Shown here piece by piece: positions 52,360-60,745 of a stretch of 64,000 nucleotides of DNA; within the stretch, counting starts at the first letter, position 1; every line of letters begins with the position of its first letter. Source of the stretch: Gammaproteobacteria bacterium UBA2679 (GTDB taxonomy: Bacteria; Pseudomonadota; Gammaproteobacteria; Pseudomonadales; Oleiphilaceae); contig DEMD01000007.1 in the NCBI GenBank assembly GCA_002354735.1, positions 460,161 to 524,160 on the forward strand. Direction: 5' to 3'. Under the pieces are notes generated by a model that saw only the letters and a program-made list of their open reading frames with translations, was not told the origin of the DNA and made no database searches. The position numbers and the translations under genes were made by a program.

Positions 52360-53014
52360 GAGTCTCAGCCCCGGCTCGATACTCATCACGGTTATTGCGG
52401 TAGCCCTTGCGCCCTTCGTAGCTGTGATGGTGACCTCATTTACCAAGCTGGTGGTGGTGCTGAGCCTGCTGCGTAACGCCATGGGCCTGCAGCAGGTACC
52501 ACCTAACGTCGTGATAAACGGTCTCGCCATCATTCTGTCCGTTTATGTGATGTACCCGGTCGTCTCCGAGGTACAGCTCGTGGTTGAGGAAGAGATACGT
52601 CAGAAACCTGATGAAAAACTGTCATTGGACCGTGTACTCGAACTGGCGGAGCTCGGCAAGGCGCCTTTGAAAGCCTTCCTCTCTCGGCATGCCAGCCAGG
52701 AGGAGCAAGCCTTTTTCCTCAAGACATCGAAACGTTTGATGTCCGAAGAAAAAGCAGATGCCATCCAGGCGGATGACCTGCTGGTGCTCATTCCCGCCTT
52801 CACGGTAAGCGAGCTGACCGCCGCATTCGAGATCGGCTTCCTGTTGTTCCTGCCCTTTCTCGTGGTAGACCTCATCGTTTCCAACATCCTGCTTGCGCTT
52901 GGCATGATGATGCTTGCGCCCACCATGGTGTCGCTACCCTTCAAGCTCCTGCTATTCGTGGCAGTGGGTGGCTGGACACAGCTGATTCACGGACTGATCC
53001 TCACCTATGTTTAG
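52349..53014 (+). CDS. sctR: SctR, export-gate membrane protein
   Basis: 221 residues from a GTG at 52349 inside the end of sctQ. Conserved family sequence: TSFTKLVVVLSLLRNAMGLQ followed by QVPPNVVINGLAII, and LIPAFTVSELTAAFEIGFLL, FLPFLVVDLIVSNILLALGM, MMLAPTMVSLPFKLLLFV. Part of the SctR5-S4-T1 entry portal. Confidence 0.97.
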   Translation: MELESLSPGSILITVIAVALAPFVAVMVTSFTKLVVVLSLLRNAMGLQQVPPNVVINGLAIILSVYVMYPVVSEVQLVVEEEIRQKPDEKLSLDRVLELAELGKAPLKAFLSRHASQEEQAFFLKTSKRLMSEEKADAIQADDLLVLIPAFTVSELTAAFEIGFLLFLPFLVVDLIVSNILLALGMMMLAPTMVSLPFKLLLFVAVGGWTQLIHGLILTYV

Positions 53015-53017
53015 CGC

Positions 53018-53287
53018 ATGAACCCGGACGTCATCCGCCTCACCCAGGAAGCCCTCTGGCTCATACTGCTGCTGTCGGCACCCTCGATCATCGCCGCTTC
53101 GGTGTTCGGTCTGCTCGTCGCATTCCTGCAGTCGATTACCCAGCTTCAGGAGCAGACCATTGCCTTCGCGGTCAAACTGGCCGTCATTGGTGCGACACTG
53201 TTTCTTACGGCGGGTCTGATGGCGGAGAATCTTCTCCAGTTTACCGACCAGATCTTTCGGGATTTTCCCATTCTGGCGCGGCAGTAG
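53018..53287 (+). CDS. sctS: SctS, export-gate membrane protein
   Basis: 89 residues with two membrane helices (LWLILLLSAPSIIAASVFGL, and LAVIGATLFLTAGLMAENLL), and the family loop AFLQSITQLQEQTIAFAVK. It starts 3 nt after sctR. Confidence 0.96.
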   Translation: MNPDVIRLTQEALWLILLLSAPSIIAASVFGLLVAFLQSITQLQEQTIAFAVKLAVIGATLFLTAGLMAENLLQFTDQIFRDFPILARQ

Positions 53288-53296
53288 GCGCTCGAT

Positions 53297-54103
53297 ATGC
53301 AGCCAGCGATGGAGCTCGCCCTCTCAGACGTCGAGAACCTGGTGATCAGCGTCATTCTTTGCCTGCCGCGTGTCGCCAGCAGCCTGATGATTCTTCCGCT
53401 CATGACGAAGGAGAACGTGCCAGTGATGGTGCGAAATGGCCTGTATGTCGGGCTGGCGCTGGTGGCCTACCCGATAGCGCTGGCCGGCATTGATGTGACC
53501 ACGGTGGCGCCGGCAAGCTATCCCTTGATCATCATCAAGGAATTGCTGATTGGTGCGGGACTCGGCTTCATGTTCGGCTCGATCTTCTGGGCCCTCAGCA
53601 CCGCTGGCGGCATCATCGACACCCAGAGTGGCGTGAACATGGCCAATGCCATGGACCCGGTGCAGGGGCACCAGGCCACGCCGACTGCTGTATGGCTGTC
53701 ACAGTTCGGCACGTGGCTGTTCATGGCCAGCGGCGGGTTCCTGATCTTCCTGGATGTACTACTGACCAGCTATCAGGTGCTGCCGGTGACGTCGACACTG
53801 AGTGAACTCACATTTGCTGGCGCCAGCGTATTCATCAGTGAAATGGACTTCCTGATGAGCAAGGCGCTGTTGTTCGCAGCACCCGCCATCCTGCTGCTGT
53901 CGCTGATCGATCTCGGTTTCGGCTTGGTCAACCGTTTCGCCCAGCAGTTAAACGTACTGCCGCTTTCGATGCCGCTCAAGTTGTGGGTCGCCACCCTGAC
54001 CATGGTGCTCTGCATAGGCATCATTATGGAGGCCATCCTGTTCAAGCTGGCTGACAATCGCTATGTGCTCGATTTGCTCGAGGGCGCACTGGGGGCACGA
54101 TGA
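53297..54103 (+). CDS. sctT: SctT, export-gate membrane protein
   Basis: 268 residues with about seven membrane helices. Contains KELLIGAGLGFMFGSIFWAL followed by STAGGIIDTQSGVNMANAMD, which is typical of SctT/FliR. It starts 9 nt after sctS and ends before two genes on the other strand that separate it from sctU. Confidence 0.95.
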   Translation: MQPAMELALSDVENLVISVILCLPRVASSLMILPLMTKENVPVMVRNGLYVGLALVAYPIALAGIDVTTVAPASYPLIIIKELLIGAGLGFMFGSIFWALSTAGGIIDTQSGVNMANAMDPVQGHQATPTAVWLSQFGTWLFMASGGFLIFLDVLLTSYQVLPVTSTLSELTFAGASVFISEMDFLMSKALLFAAPAILLLSLIDLGFGLVNRFAQQLNVLPLSMPLKLWVATLTMVLCIGIIMEAILFKLADNRYVLDLLEGALGAR

Positions 54104-54156
54104 TGTCAGGAGCTACGCCCATCACTTTCCGGCTCAAGATTACTGCTTCAACCGGT

Positions 54157-54801
54157 TCAAACGGCCAGCGCAGCTGCTGCAATATCAGCGGGCGCCCTGG
54201 CATCGAGCCAGTTCAGCGCGATCGTCTCCAGGCGACTATGTGTCTGACGGGTAAACGCGCCTTCGGTTCTCGTCTCGAGATCAAGCAGGATCGCTCGTGG
54301 ATACCGTGTGGCGGCATGATCATCGGCATTGATAAGCGCAATGAGCTTGGTGAGATGATCAGCGTAGACCGCGTCCGTGAGATAAGGACGCTGGGTTTTC
54401 TGGCTATGCCAGACTGTGAGGTACTCAATGGGGCCAAGCCCCCTGCTCGCCGAGCCTGCCCACAGGCTGCGCCTGAAACTGCTGGCATCGACAGCCCCAC
54501 CATCGCCGCCGATATCCGTGCTGATATATCGACTCAGGCCCCAGGCATTGAGCTGACCCTCCGGCAGGTCACCACGCTGCGCCGCATAGCCAAGGGTTCG
54601 GGCAAGGCTGGTCTTGGCGGCCTGTTCGCTCGATTCGGATACGATCGTGAGCAATTTGATCAATGCGGGATAGGCATCGGGGCCCAGCCGGGCAATCACT
54701 GCCTTGAGCACGGCGAGGCGGCTGGCGTCGCCATCGAGCCTGAGCATGGCCTGACAGAGCCGGCCCGCCATGGTACGCCACTGCTCAGGACTTGGCTCCA
54801 A
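54157..54801 (-). CDS. Unknown protein between sctT and sctU
   Basis: About 214 residues from a TTG at 54801, or 204 from the ATG at 54771 (MAGRLCQAML). Contains helical, HEAT-like sequence (ALIKLLTIVSESSEQAAKTS, then LARTLGYAAQRG) and a middle with SRGLGPIEYLTVWHSQKTQR. No signal or membrane segment. It begins 3 nt after the stop of the gene at 54805, so the pair is one unit. Convergent with sctT. Family unknown. Restriction to the T3SS cluster suggests a cytoplasmic chaperone or export regulator. Confidence 0.65.
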   Translation of the reverse strand: MEPSPEQWRTMAGRLCQAMLRLDGDASRLAVLKAVIARLGPDAYPALIKLLTIVSESSEQAAKTSLARTLGYAAQRGDLPEGQLNAWGLSRYISTDIGGDGGAVDASSFRRSLWAGSASRGLGPIEYLTVWHSQKTQRPYLTDAVYADHLTKLIALINADDHAATRYPRAILLDLETRTEGAFTRQTHSRLETIALNWLDARAPADIAAAALAV

Positions 54802-54804
54802 GGG

Positions 54805-55149
54805 CTACGACCAGCCTTGCAGAATGAATTCAGCGAGCGCCGCTGGCGAATCGCCAGGCCCAGTATGTATTGGCGCTTCCATTTCCAGACCATCTGCACG
54901 CAGATTGCGTTGAATGTCCGTCCATACATTCAGTGCCAGCATTCGTTCGGCGGGATCAATAGCGAGACCAGCTTCGGTTTCGAGCTGGTCGATTTGACCA
55001 GGCGCTGCAGCCGAGCTTGCAGGATGCCCAAGCTGCGTATCTTTCGCAGCATCAGGACCCGGCTCGAACGCACCTGCTTTATAGAAGCTGGCTGGTCTGA
55101 GCAGTTCCTGCAGCGTATTGCCGGGCAGGATCGTCCGGTTAATGTGCAT
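54805..55149 (-). CDS. Unknown small protein between sctT and sctU
   Basis: 114 residues from the ATG at 55149 (MHINRTILPGNTL), which has GGAG 6 nt upstream; the frame to 55161 adds four residues. A disordered Ala/Pro/Gln middle is followed by a helical, acidic end (AERMLALNVWTDIQRNLRAD, then SPAALAEFILQGWS). Size and acidity would suit a T3SS chaperone or small substrate. Divergent from sctU across a gap with one CTAGGG-type palindrome. Family unknown. Confidence 0.65.
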   Translation of the reverse strand: MHINRTILPGNTLQELLRPASFYKAGAFEPGPDAAKDTQLGHPASSAAAPGQIDQLETEAGLAIDPAERMLALNVWTDIQRNLRADGLEMEAPIHTGPGDSPAALAEFILQGWS

Positions 55150-55211
55150 GCTTAACTCCACGGATAATATCTGTTAGCGCAAGACTACCTGAAACCCGGG
55201 GATGCTTCCTA

Positions 55212-55227
55212 CTAGGGCGAACCCTAG
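55212..55227. promoter_or_regulatory. Single CTAGGG-N4-CCCTAG palindrome upstream of sctU
   Basis: CTAGGGCGAACCCTAG, identical to the first box at 24684. On the plus side the hexamer at the usual spacing (GGGCCG) is poor. On the minus side TAGTCT lies one base off the usual spacing. So the site is clear, but its promoter is not. It lies 58 nt before the sctU ATG. Confidence 0.7.
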
Positions 55228-55285
55228 TATGCCGATAAAAACACCCTCCGGGGCCGCAGTTGCAAGCCAGAAAAGGACCTGAGCA

Positions 55286-56371
55286 ATGTCACAGGATAAA
55301 GGTGCGGATCAGACCGAGAAGCCCACCCCCAAACGTCTTCGTGACGCCCGCGAAGATGGTCAGGTCAGCAAGAGTCAGGATCTGAGCAAGACGCTCACGC
55401 TGCTGGTGTGGTTCGGCCTGCTCGCGGCATTGATGCCGTTCCTGTACAGGCAGATCTCGCAGGTGTTCGAACTGGTTTTTGCCGCTATCGCGCAGCCTCG
55501 GAGTCTGGAGCTGGATGCTCTACTCATGGAGGTGGTCAGCCGGCTGACATTGGCGATGGTGCCGCTGATGCTCACTGGCGCCATCGCGACCATATGCATC
55601 GAGTTCATCCAGGTGGGTCCGCTACTGGCGTGGAAGAAGGCCGTACCGAAGCTCGACTCGCTGAACCCTGCCGAAGGCATCAAACGCATGTTCTCGATGA
55701 AGAACATCGTCGAAGTACTGAAGGCCATGGTGAAAACGGTGGTGGTCGCGTGGGTGATCTACATGGTGGCAAGAGCCTTTTTGGCTGAGCTGATCATGCT
55801 GGTCAGAGCCGACTCACCGCTGACCATTTTCATGTTCTACGAATCGGCGATACTGATCATCGTTTCCACACTCGTCGTGTGCTTTCTGTTCGTCTCCATT
55901 CTGGATGTCGCTTACCAGCACTATGAATTCATCAAGGGCTTGATGATGAGTATGCGCGACATCAAGCAGGAACATAAGGACAGCGAAGGCGACCCGATGA
56001 TCAAGGGCCAGCGACGCGAGCTGCATCAGGAGTGGTCGCAGGAAAACCAGCTGGCCTCGACTCGCCGGTCAAGCGCCGTGGTGGTGAACCCAACGCACAT
56101 TGCGGTTGCGCTGCAATACACGCCAGACGTTACCGATCTACCAATCGTGGTTGCCAAGGGCGAGGGGTATATGGCGCGGGAAATTCGTCAGGCAGCCGAA
56201 CAGGCTGGCGTGCCTATCGTTCAGAACATCACGCTGGCAAGGGGCCTGTTCGCCGATGTCGAAATAGAGCACTTCATCACGTCAGAGTATTTCGAGCCGG
56301 TGGCAGAGGTTCTGCGCTGGGCTGAAGAGGTGCGCGAGGAAAACGATACGGTACGCTTTGGCATGGATTGA
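55286..56371 (+). CDS. sctU: SctU, substrate-specificity switch protein
   Basis: 361 residues. Starts MSQDKGADQTEKPTPKRLRD with AREDGQVSKSQDLSKTLTLL, the family N-terminus. Four membrane helices follow. The self-cleaving NPTH motif is at 268-271 within AVVVNPTHIAVALQYTPD. The core is normal in length. It has its own ribosome site (AAAGGAC) and stands apart from sctQRST because of two opposite genes, an unusual separation. Confidence 0.97.
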   Translation: MSQDKGADQTEKPTPKRLRDAREDGQVSKSQDLSKTLTLLVWFGLLAALMPFLYRQISQVFELVFAAIAQPRSLELDALLMEVVSRLTLAMVPLMLTGAIATICIEFIQVGPLLAWKKAVPKLDSLNPAEGIKRMFSMKNIVEVLKAMVKTVVVAWVIYMVARAFLAELIMLVRADSPLTIFMFYESAILIIVSTLVVCFLFVSILDVAYQHYEFIKGLMMSMRDIKQEHKDSEGDPMIKGQRRELHQEWSQENQLASTRRSSAVVVNPTHIAVALQYTPDVTDLPIVVAKGEGYMAREIRQAAEQAGVPIVQNITLARGLFADVEIEHFITSEYFEPVAEVLRWAEEVREENDTVRFGMD

Positions 56372-56402
56372 TCTCATCGCTGCAGCTCCGCTTTCTCGCA
56401 GG

Positions 56403-56430
56403 CAAAAAAAAGCGGGCCCTACAGCCCGCC
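56403..56430 (-). terminator. Rho-independent terminator of the 1292-residue gene
   Basis: Read on the minus strand: GCGGGCTGTAGGGCCCGC followed by eight T (56411-56404). It ends the gene at 56449, and the hairpin may also slow plus-strand transcripts from sctU. Confidence 0.85.
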
Positions 56431-56448
56431 CAAGACCTTCACTTCTTA

Positions 56449-59400
56449 CTACCGACCTTGCTTTCTCTCATCGTGCTTCGACGGCTTGTCGTCATGTTTC
56501 GACTTCTTGCTGTCACGCTTCGATTCCTTGCCTTCGTGCTTTGATTTCTTGTCGCCGTGCTGCTTGTCGTCGTGCTTGGATGGCTTGTCATCACGCTTCG
56601 ACTTCTTGTCGTCGTGCTTCTTATCGTACTTGTGCTTGTCGTCGCCTTTGCCACCCTTGCCACCCTTGCCGCCCTTGCCACCTTCGCCCGGCTTGAATGT
56701 GCGAAGGATCAGGCTGCCAAAGCGATCGCCGACGTTCAGCGCTTTCGAGCAGCTCAGGTGCACTGAAATCGACTGCACGGTCTTGCCGCCCTGGACGATA
56801 CTGAAGTCAGTCTGTGAATCGAATTTACCGTTCGCGGTCACCGTCACGAAGCCGCCTACGCCGATTGTCTCGCCAGCAGGTGACGCCGTAGCGGACTCGG
56901 CAATCACACGCACCGGCTTACTCGCGTTGGGTGAACCTGAGCAGCTGAACTTACCGTCCTGGTCATTCGCAGGGGAGGCCTCACAAGACTGACCGGTGTA
57001 CTCGAACACCAGCTCTACCGGCTTGCCATCTTCACATGACTTCACAGGTGCTGCTTCACGAGTGACCGTCACAGCGTCACTGGCTGCACAGCTGGCCCCT
57101 GCATTGCCTGCCACGGATCCAGTCGCCACTACGGTATTGGTCACTGTGTGATTGATGAACACCGGTGAACTTTTCACGATAGTGGTCTCGCCTGCAGCCA
57201 GGGTCGTGGCCGATGGCAGCATCTGGCCCAGCTTGTCATCAAGCACGGAAGCCAGATCAAGCGAAGTTGACCCCGTGTTGCGCACCTTGTACCGGAAGAC
57301 CACGTCAGCGCCCTGATGCGGTACCGTACAGCTATCTGCAGCAGTGTCGATTCGAGGTGGCTCGACCATGACGATGTCGTCTTTCTGGCGGAAGTTCACT
57401 ACTTCCCAGTTCGGCGACGGATCACCCTTCTCGCTGTTGGCAGGATACGGCGTACCGCTGTCCAGCGGCGCTGGTCTGCCGGCAGAATAGGCGGCTGAAC
57501 AGCTGGTGTGGATGATTTCTTCACGACCATTGATGGTGATCGTCATCTTCGATCCAAGCTTTTCACCGACCCCGGCGTCCACTGTATAGCCATTCTCCGA
57601 CGGCATCGTCAGCAGTGACACCTTGCTCTCCAGATTGACACCTGAATACACCGCTTCACCGCCGTCTTTACCAATGAATTTGACAATAGCATTGGCTATC
57701 GAAGGTCCGGTGTAGCGCAATGTCGTCGCCGAGATGGAAGCTGTACATAGCTTGCCTTCGGGTTCTGCGGCTTTGACGACGCAGGTCTTGTCCACCGACA
57801 AAGCGCAGCTGACTGGTGCTTCGCAGTTGATATAGGCCGGATCGTCATCGCTGACTGCGACACCGGTCACGGCACCCTTGCCTTTGACTGCAGCGACGTT
57901 CAGTTTGGCACCGACGGCATCACAACGACCCTGTGCGTGCAGGCGGGCAAAACGATTGTCTCCTGCAGTTAGCACCAGTTCGGCGCCCGCAGGCAAGTCA
58001 GCGATAGTGACATCGCGGATTTGCAGCGTAGGATCGTTGATCACCAGATTGGTGAGATTCTCATCACCAATGTTCCGTACCAGCAACCGGTAGTAGGCAT
58101 CCGCACCCAATACGGCGACAGGCCCTGCTTCTGCAGTATCAGCATCGAGCCACTGCTGCTTGCCGTCCAGGCTGACCTGCTTCAGCAGCTGAATGGCCGG
58201 TCCAGTGATACAGCGAACGTTAGCAGGATTTTCATCACTGACCGCCGCGCCGGTCACAGCACCCTGTGCGTCGACCCTGGCGACATTCGCCTTATTACCA
58301 GGTTCGCCGTCACAGCGACCAGGCTGGTACAGTGCGCCGAAGCCAGAGACGCCCGCGTCGATGATGCGAGTCTCGCCACTGGCCAGATCTTCAATCACGA
58401 CGTCAATGCCAAGCGTTTCATCGCGGACTCTCACCGAACGAAGCAGCTCAGACCCGATGTTCTTGACGATAAACCGGTAGCTGGCGTCCGTCAGCCCAAC
58501 GATACCGACCGGCACGTCGGCGTCGCCGGCTGCGTCAGCATCGAAGAAATTGACACCATCGATGCTCACCTGCTTGAGCAATTCGATCTGCGGTTTCTCA
58601 CAGCTGATGTAGGCTGGATCCTCTGCCTCTACTGGCGTATCGCTCAATTCACCCCTTGCGGTGACCTTGGCGGTGTTGAGATGCACACCGATCGTGTCGC
58701 AGCGTCCCGAAGCATAAAGCGCGGAATAGCCACTGCTCGTCTGACCGAGCACCACTGAGTCGCCTGGCGCGAGCCTGGCCACACCAATATCGACATCGGC
58801 AAGACCGAGTGCGGCGTCAGTGATTCGCGGATTGACGAGGGCTTCAGTGCCGTCGTTACGGACCGTGAAGCGATATTCGGCATCGGCACCCAACTGGCCA
58901 ACCGGCCCTGCCGCAGGTGTATTGGCGTCGACGAACTGGCCGCCATTCAGCCTGACTTCCTTGATGATGCTGATATGAGGTTCAGTGACACAACGAACCA
59001 CGGCCGGATCATCATCGCTGACAGAGAGGCCGCTGATTTCTCCGCGCCCCTGAACGCTAGCCATCTTGCTGACATCACCACGGACAGGACAAACATTCGG
59101 CTGATTCAGACCGAGAAAGGCCGCGTTAGGTTCGTCTACTGCAATCACACAGCTTTCGCCTGGCTCGAGCGAGCCGCAACTGGCTGGAATTGCCACATTG
59201 GCAAGGTCGAAATCAGGCGAATCGATCACGACATCGACAAGGCGCTCAGCGCCAGTATTGCGCACGACGAGTTGGTAGGTGCCATCGACAGCGCCGGCGA
59301 TACCAACGGGTATGCCCTGTGCGAAGCGATCACAGCCATCGCCAGCGATAGCATCGGCATCAGAGAAACCGGTGACCATATCCGGCGCCAGTGTGACCAG

Positions 59401-60327
59401 TGTGCACAGCTCGATCAGAGGCCTGGTTGGTGGATCGAGCGTCAGTACCGCCGTGCTCCAGCTCATCGAAGCCGGATTGCCGCCCAGACCAAGCCGATCT
59501 TCAGAAAACAACTGCGCCGTCAGGCTGGTCGCGCCGGCCGGTATGATGACTGGCAGCACTACGGTATCCCACTCCTGACCATCGACACTGTCGAGTATGT
59601 TATTGAAGGTCAGCGTGCCACCGGCAACTGTGAGGTCGATCGCGCTGGGGCGGAACTCGCCAGTCGACACCGTGCCTGAAATCGAAGACACCGCCATCGA
59701 AAGCTTACCTGTCCGCTGGGCCGCAGCCGAGCCGAAGGTGAAGGTCTGAGGCACGGTGCTGTTGAGCGAGTCCGACCAGTACTTGTAGGCGACGTCGTTG
59801 CCGTCGCGCAGCATGATGTCGGTCTTGACGCCCCCATCATCGACGATGACGAGCACACCAGCGCCGTTGGCAATCTTCGAGAACGCCAGATCGTCGATGA
59901 TGAGGGTATTTTCTCCAGGCGCAACCAGGCCCAGCGCCGTGATGTCGGCGCGGTAGGTCGTACTGAAATTGCTGCCGCCCCACTTGGTCGGTCCACCTAT
60001 CCTGATACCCTCGACAGTTCTGTCGTTCACTACAGCAGTCGAATCGCCTGCTGCCGTATCAAGACCCTCCCAGTACAGCAGAACCTGCTCGACCGAGGCC
60101 CCTGCGGGAATGCTGATGTTGATTTCGCCTGGCTGCTCGCCGAGACCTGTGCCGGCCATGATTGTGCCGGTGCCCTGGGCGATTGCGATGCCTGGCGGAC
60201 CCAGGGTTTCATTACCATCGGCGAGCAGTTGGCCCGATGATGCCAATAGAGCAAGCCCCAAAACTATGGAGCATTGCCGGTGCAACCCGGCTATTGAAGT
60301 CCTTCTCATTCTTCTTACCTGTGTCAT
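56449..60327 (-). CDS. Large exported repeat protein with DUF11-like domains and basic tail
   Basis: 1292 residues. Signal peptide (QCSIVLGLALLASSGQLLAD). A first beta domain (residues about 45-300: INISIPAGASVEQVLLYWEG) is followed by at least four DUF11-like repeats, each opening with a motif such as ISIIKEVRLNGGQFVDANTP or IQLLKQVSLDGKQQWLDADT and closing with VSDDDPAxVxC. A Cys-rich region follows, then a last 70-residue tail of Lys/His/Asp repeats (KHDDKPSKHDDKQHGDKKSK). No LPXTG or PEP-CTERM anchor is seen. The tail may bind metal or polyanions. Surface or matrix protein is likely. Confidence 0.85.
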   Translation of the reverse strand: MTQVRRMRRTSIAGLHRQCSIVLGLALLASSGQLLADGNETLGPPGIAIAQGTGTIMAGTGLGEQPGEINISIPAGASVEQVLLYWEGLDTAAGDSTAVVNDRTVEGIRIGGPTKWGGSNFSTTYRADITALGLVAPGENTLIIDDLAFSKIANGAGVLVIVDDGGVKTDIMLRDGNDVAYKYWSDSLNSTVPQTFTFGSAAAQRTGKLSMAVSSISGTVSTGEFRPSAIDLTVAGGTLTFNNILDSVDGQEWDTVVLPVIIPAGATSLTAQLFSEDRLGLGGNPASMSWSTAVLTLDPPTRPLIELCTLVTLAPDMVTGFSDADAIAGDGCDRFAQGIPVGIAGAVDGTYQLVVRNTGAERLVDVVIDSPDFDLANVAIPASCGSLEPGESCVIAVDEPNAAFLGLNQPNVCPVRGDVSKMASVQGRGEISGLSVSDDDPAVVRCVTEPHISIIKEVRLNGGQFVDANTPAAGPVGQLGADAEYRFTVRNDGTEALVNPRITDAALGLADVDIGVARLAPGDSVVLGQTSSGYSALYASGRCDTIGVHLNTAKVTARGELSDTPVEAEDPAYISCEKPQIELLKQVSIDGVNFFDADAAGDADVPVGIVGLTDASYRFIVKNIGSELLRSVRVRDETLGIDVVIEDLASGETRIIDAGVSGFGALYQPGRCDGEPGNKANVARVDAQGAVTGAAVSDENPANVRCITGPAIQLLKQVSLDGKQQWLDADTAEAGPVAVLGADAYYRLLVRNIGDENLTNLVINDPTLQIRDVTIADLPAGAELVLTAGDNRFARLHAQGRCDAVGAKLNVAAVKGKGAVTGVAVSDDDPAYINCEAPVSCALSVDKTCVVKAAEPEGKLCTASISATTLRYTGPSIANAIVKFIGKDGGEAVYSGVNLESKVSLLTMPSENGYTVDAGVGEKLGSKMTITINGREEIIHTSCSAAYSAGRPAPLDSGTPYPANSEKGDPSPNWEVVNFRQKDDIVMVEPPRIDTAADSCTVPHQGADVVFRYKVRNTGSTSLDLASVLDDKLGQMLPSATTLAAGETTIVKSSPVFINHTVTNTVVATGSVAGNAGASCAASDAVTVTREAAPVKSCEDGKPVELVFEYTGQSCEASPANDQDGKFSCSGSPNASKPVRVIAESATASPAGETIGVGGFVTVTANGKFDSQTDFSIVQGGKTVQSISVHLSCSKALNVGDRFGSLILRTFKPGEGGKGGKGGKGGKGDDKHKYDKKHDDKKSKRDDKPSKHDDKQHGDKKSKHEGKESKRDSKKSKHDDKPSKHDERKQGR

Positions 60328-60548
60328 GCGCTTAAGAATATTTTTTTATAGTTGCGCGCACACTATAGGGACCGCAGGCAAGCCTCATGAACTTACTGAT
60401 GATGCTTCAAGGACTGTGACGGAGTGCAAACATCTGAGGGATGCGGTGACGAGAGAAAATAGCTGGCAAGAATCAGGGATGTGTCCGTCTTATCAGACAG
60501 TAAGCGGTCTTAATGCGATGATTGCAGTAACAAAAGGAGATTGGCGAA

Positions 60549-60745
60549 TGAATATCCATGGTGGTCCACAACAACGTTATTCCTGGGTCATTGCGACCCT
60601 GATCCTGCTCGTTCTGTTCATTGGTCACACCAATGCTTCGAGCAGCGAGGGGTTTGATGAGACGCGTGCGGCAGGCAGCGCTACACGAGAGTCTAGATCC
60701 GCCCTTCCTGAACCGCATGACAGGCTACGAGGTGCTCGGCACTGA
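60549..60745 (+). CDS. Small exported or membrane peptide, possibly truncated
   Basis: 65 residues with AAAGGAG 8 nt before the ATG. Reads MNIHGGPQQRYSWVIATLIL, LVLFIGHTNASSSEG: a strong signal peptide or single membrane helix, then a short polar tail. The last 53 nt overlap the 3' end of the oppF gene on the other strand, so the original C-terminus may have been lost. The 60328-60548 stretch before it holds TGTCCGTCTTATCAGACAG (60482-60500), an imperfect inverted repeat, and no other gene. Confidence 0.5.

Noticed and set aside
54100..55155. 351-codon plus-strand ORF opposite the two genes between sctT and sctU
   Set aside because: Would make sctT-sctU co-directional, but its protein is Arg/Cys-rich and without sense, whereas the minus frames are coupled and have normal composition. 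Some doubt remains as neither side has known homologues to me.
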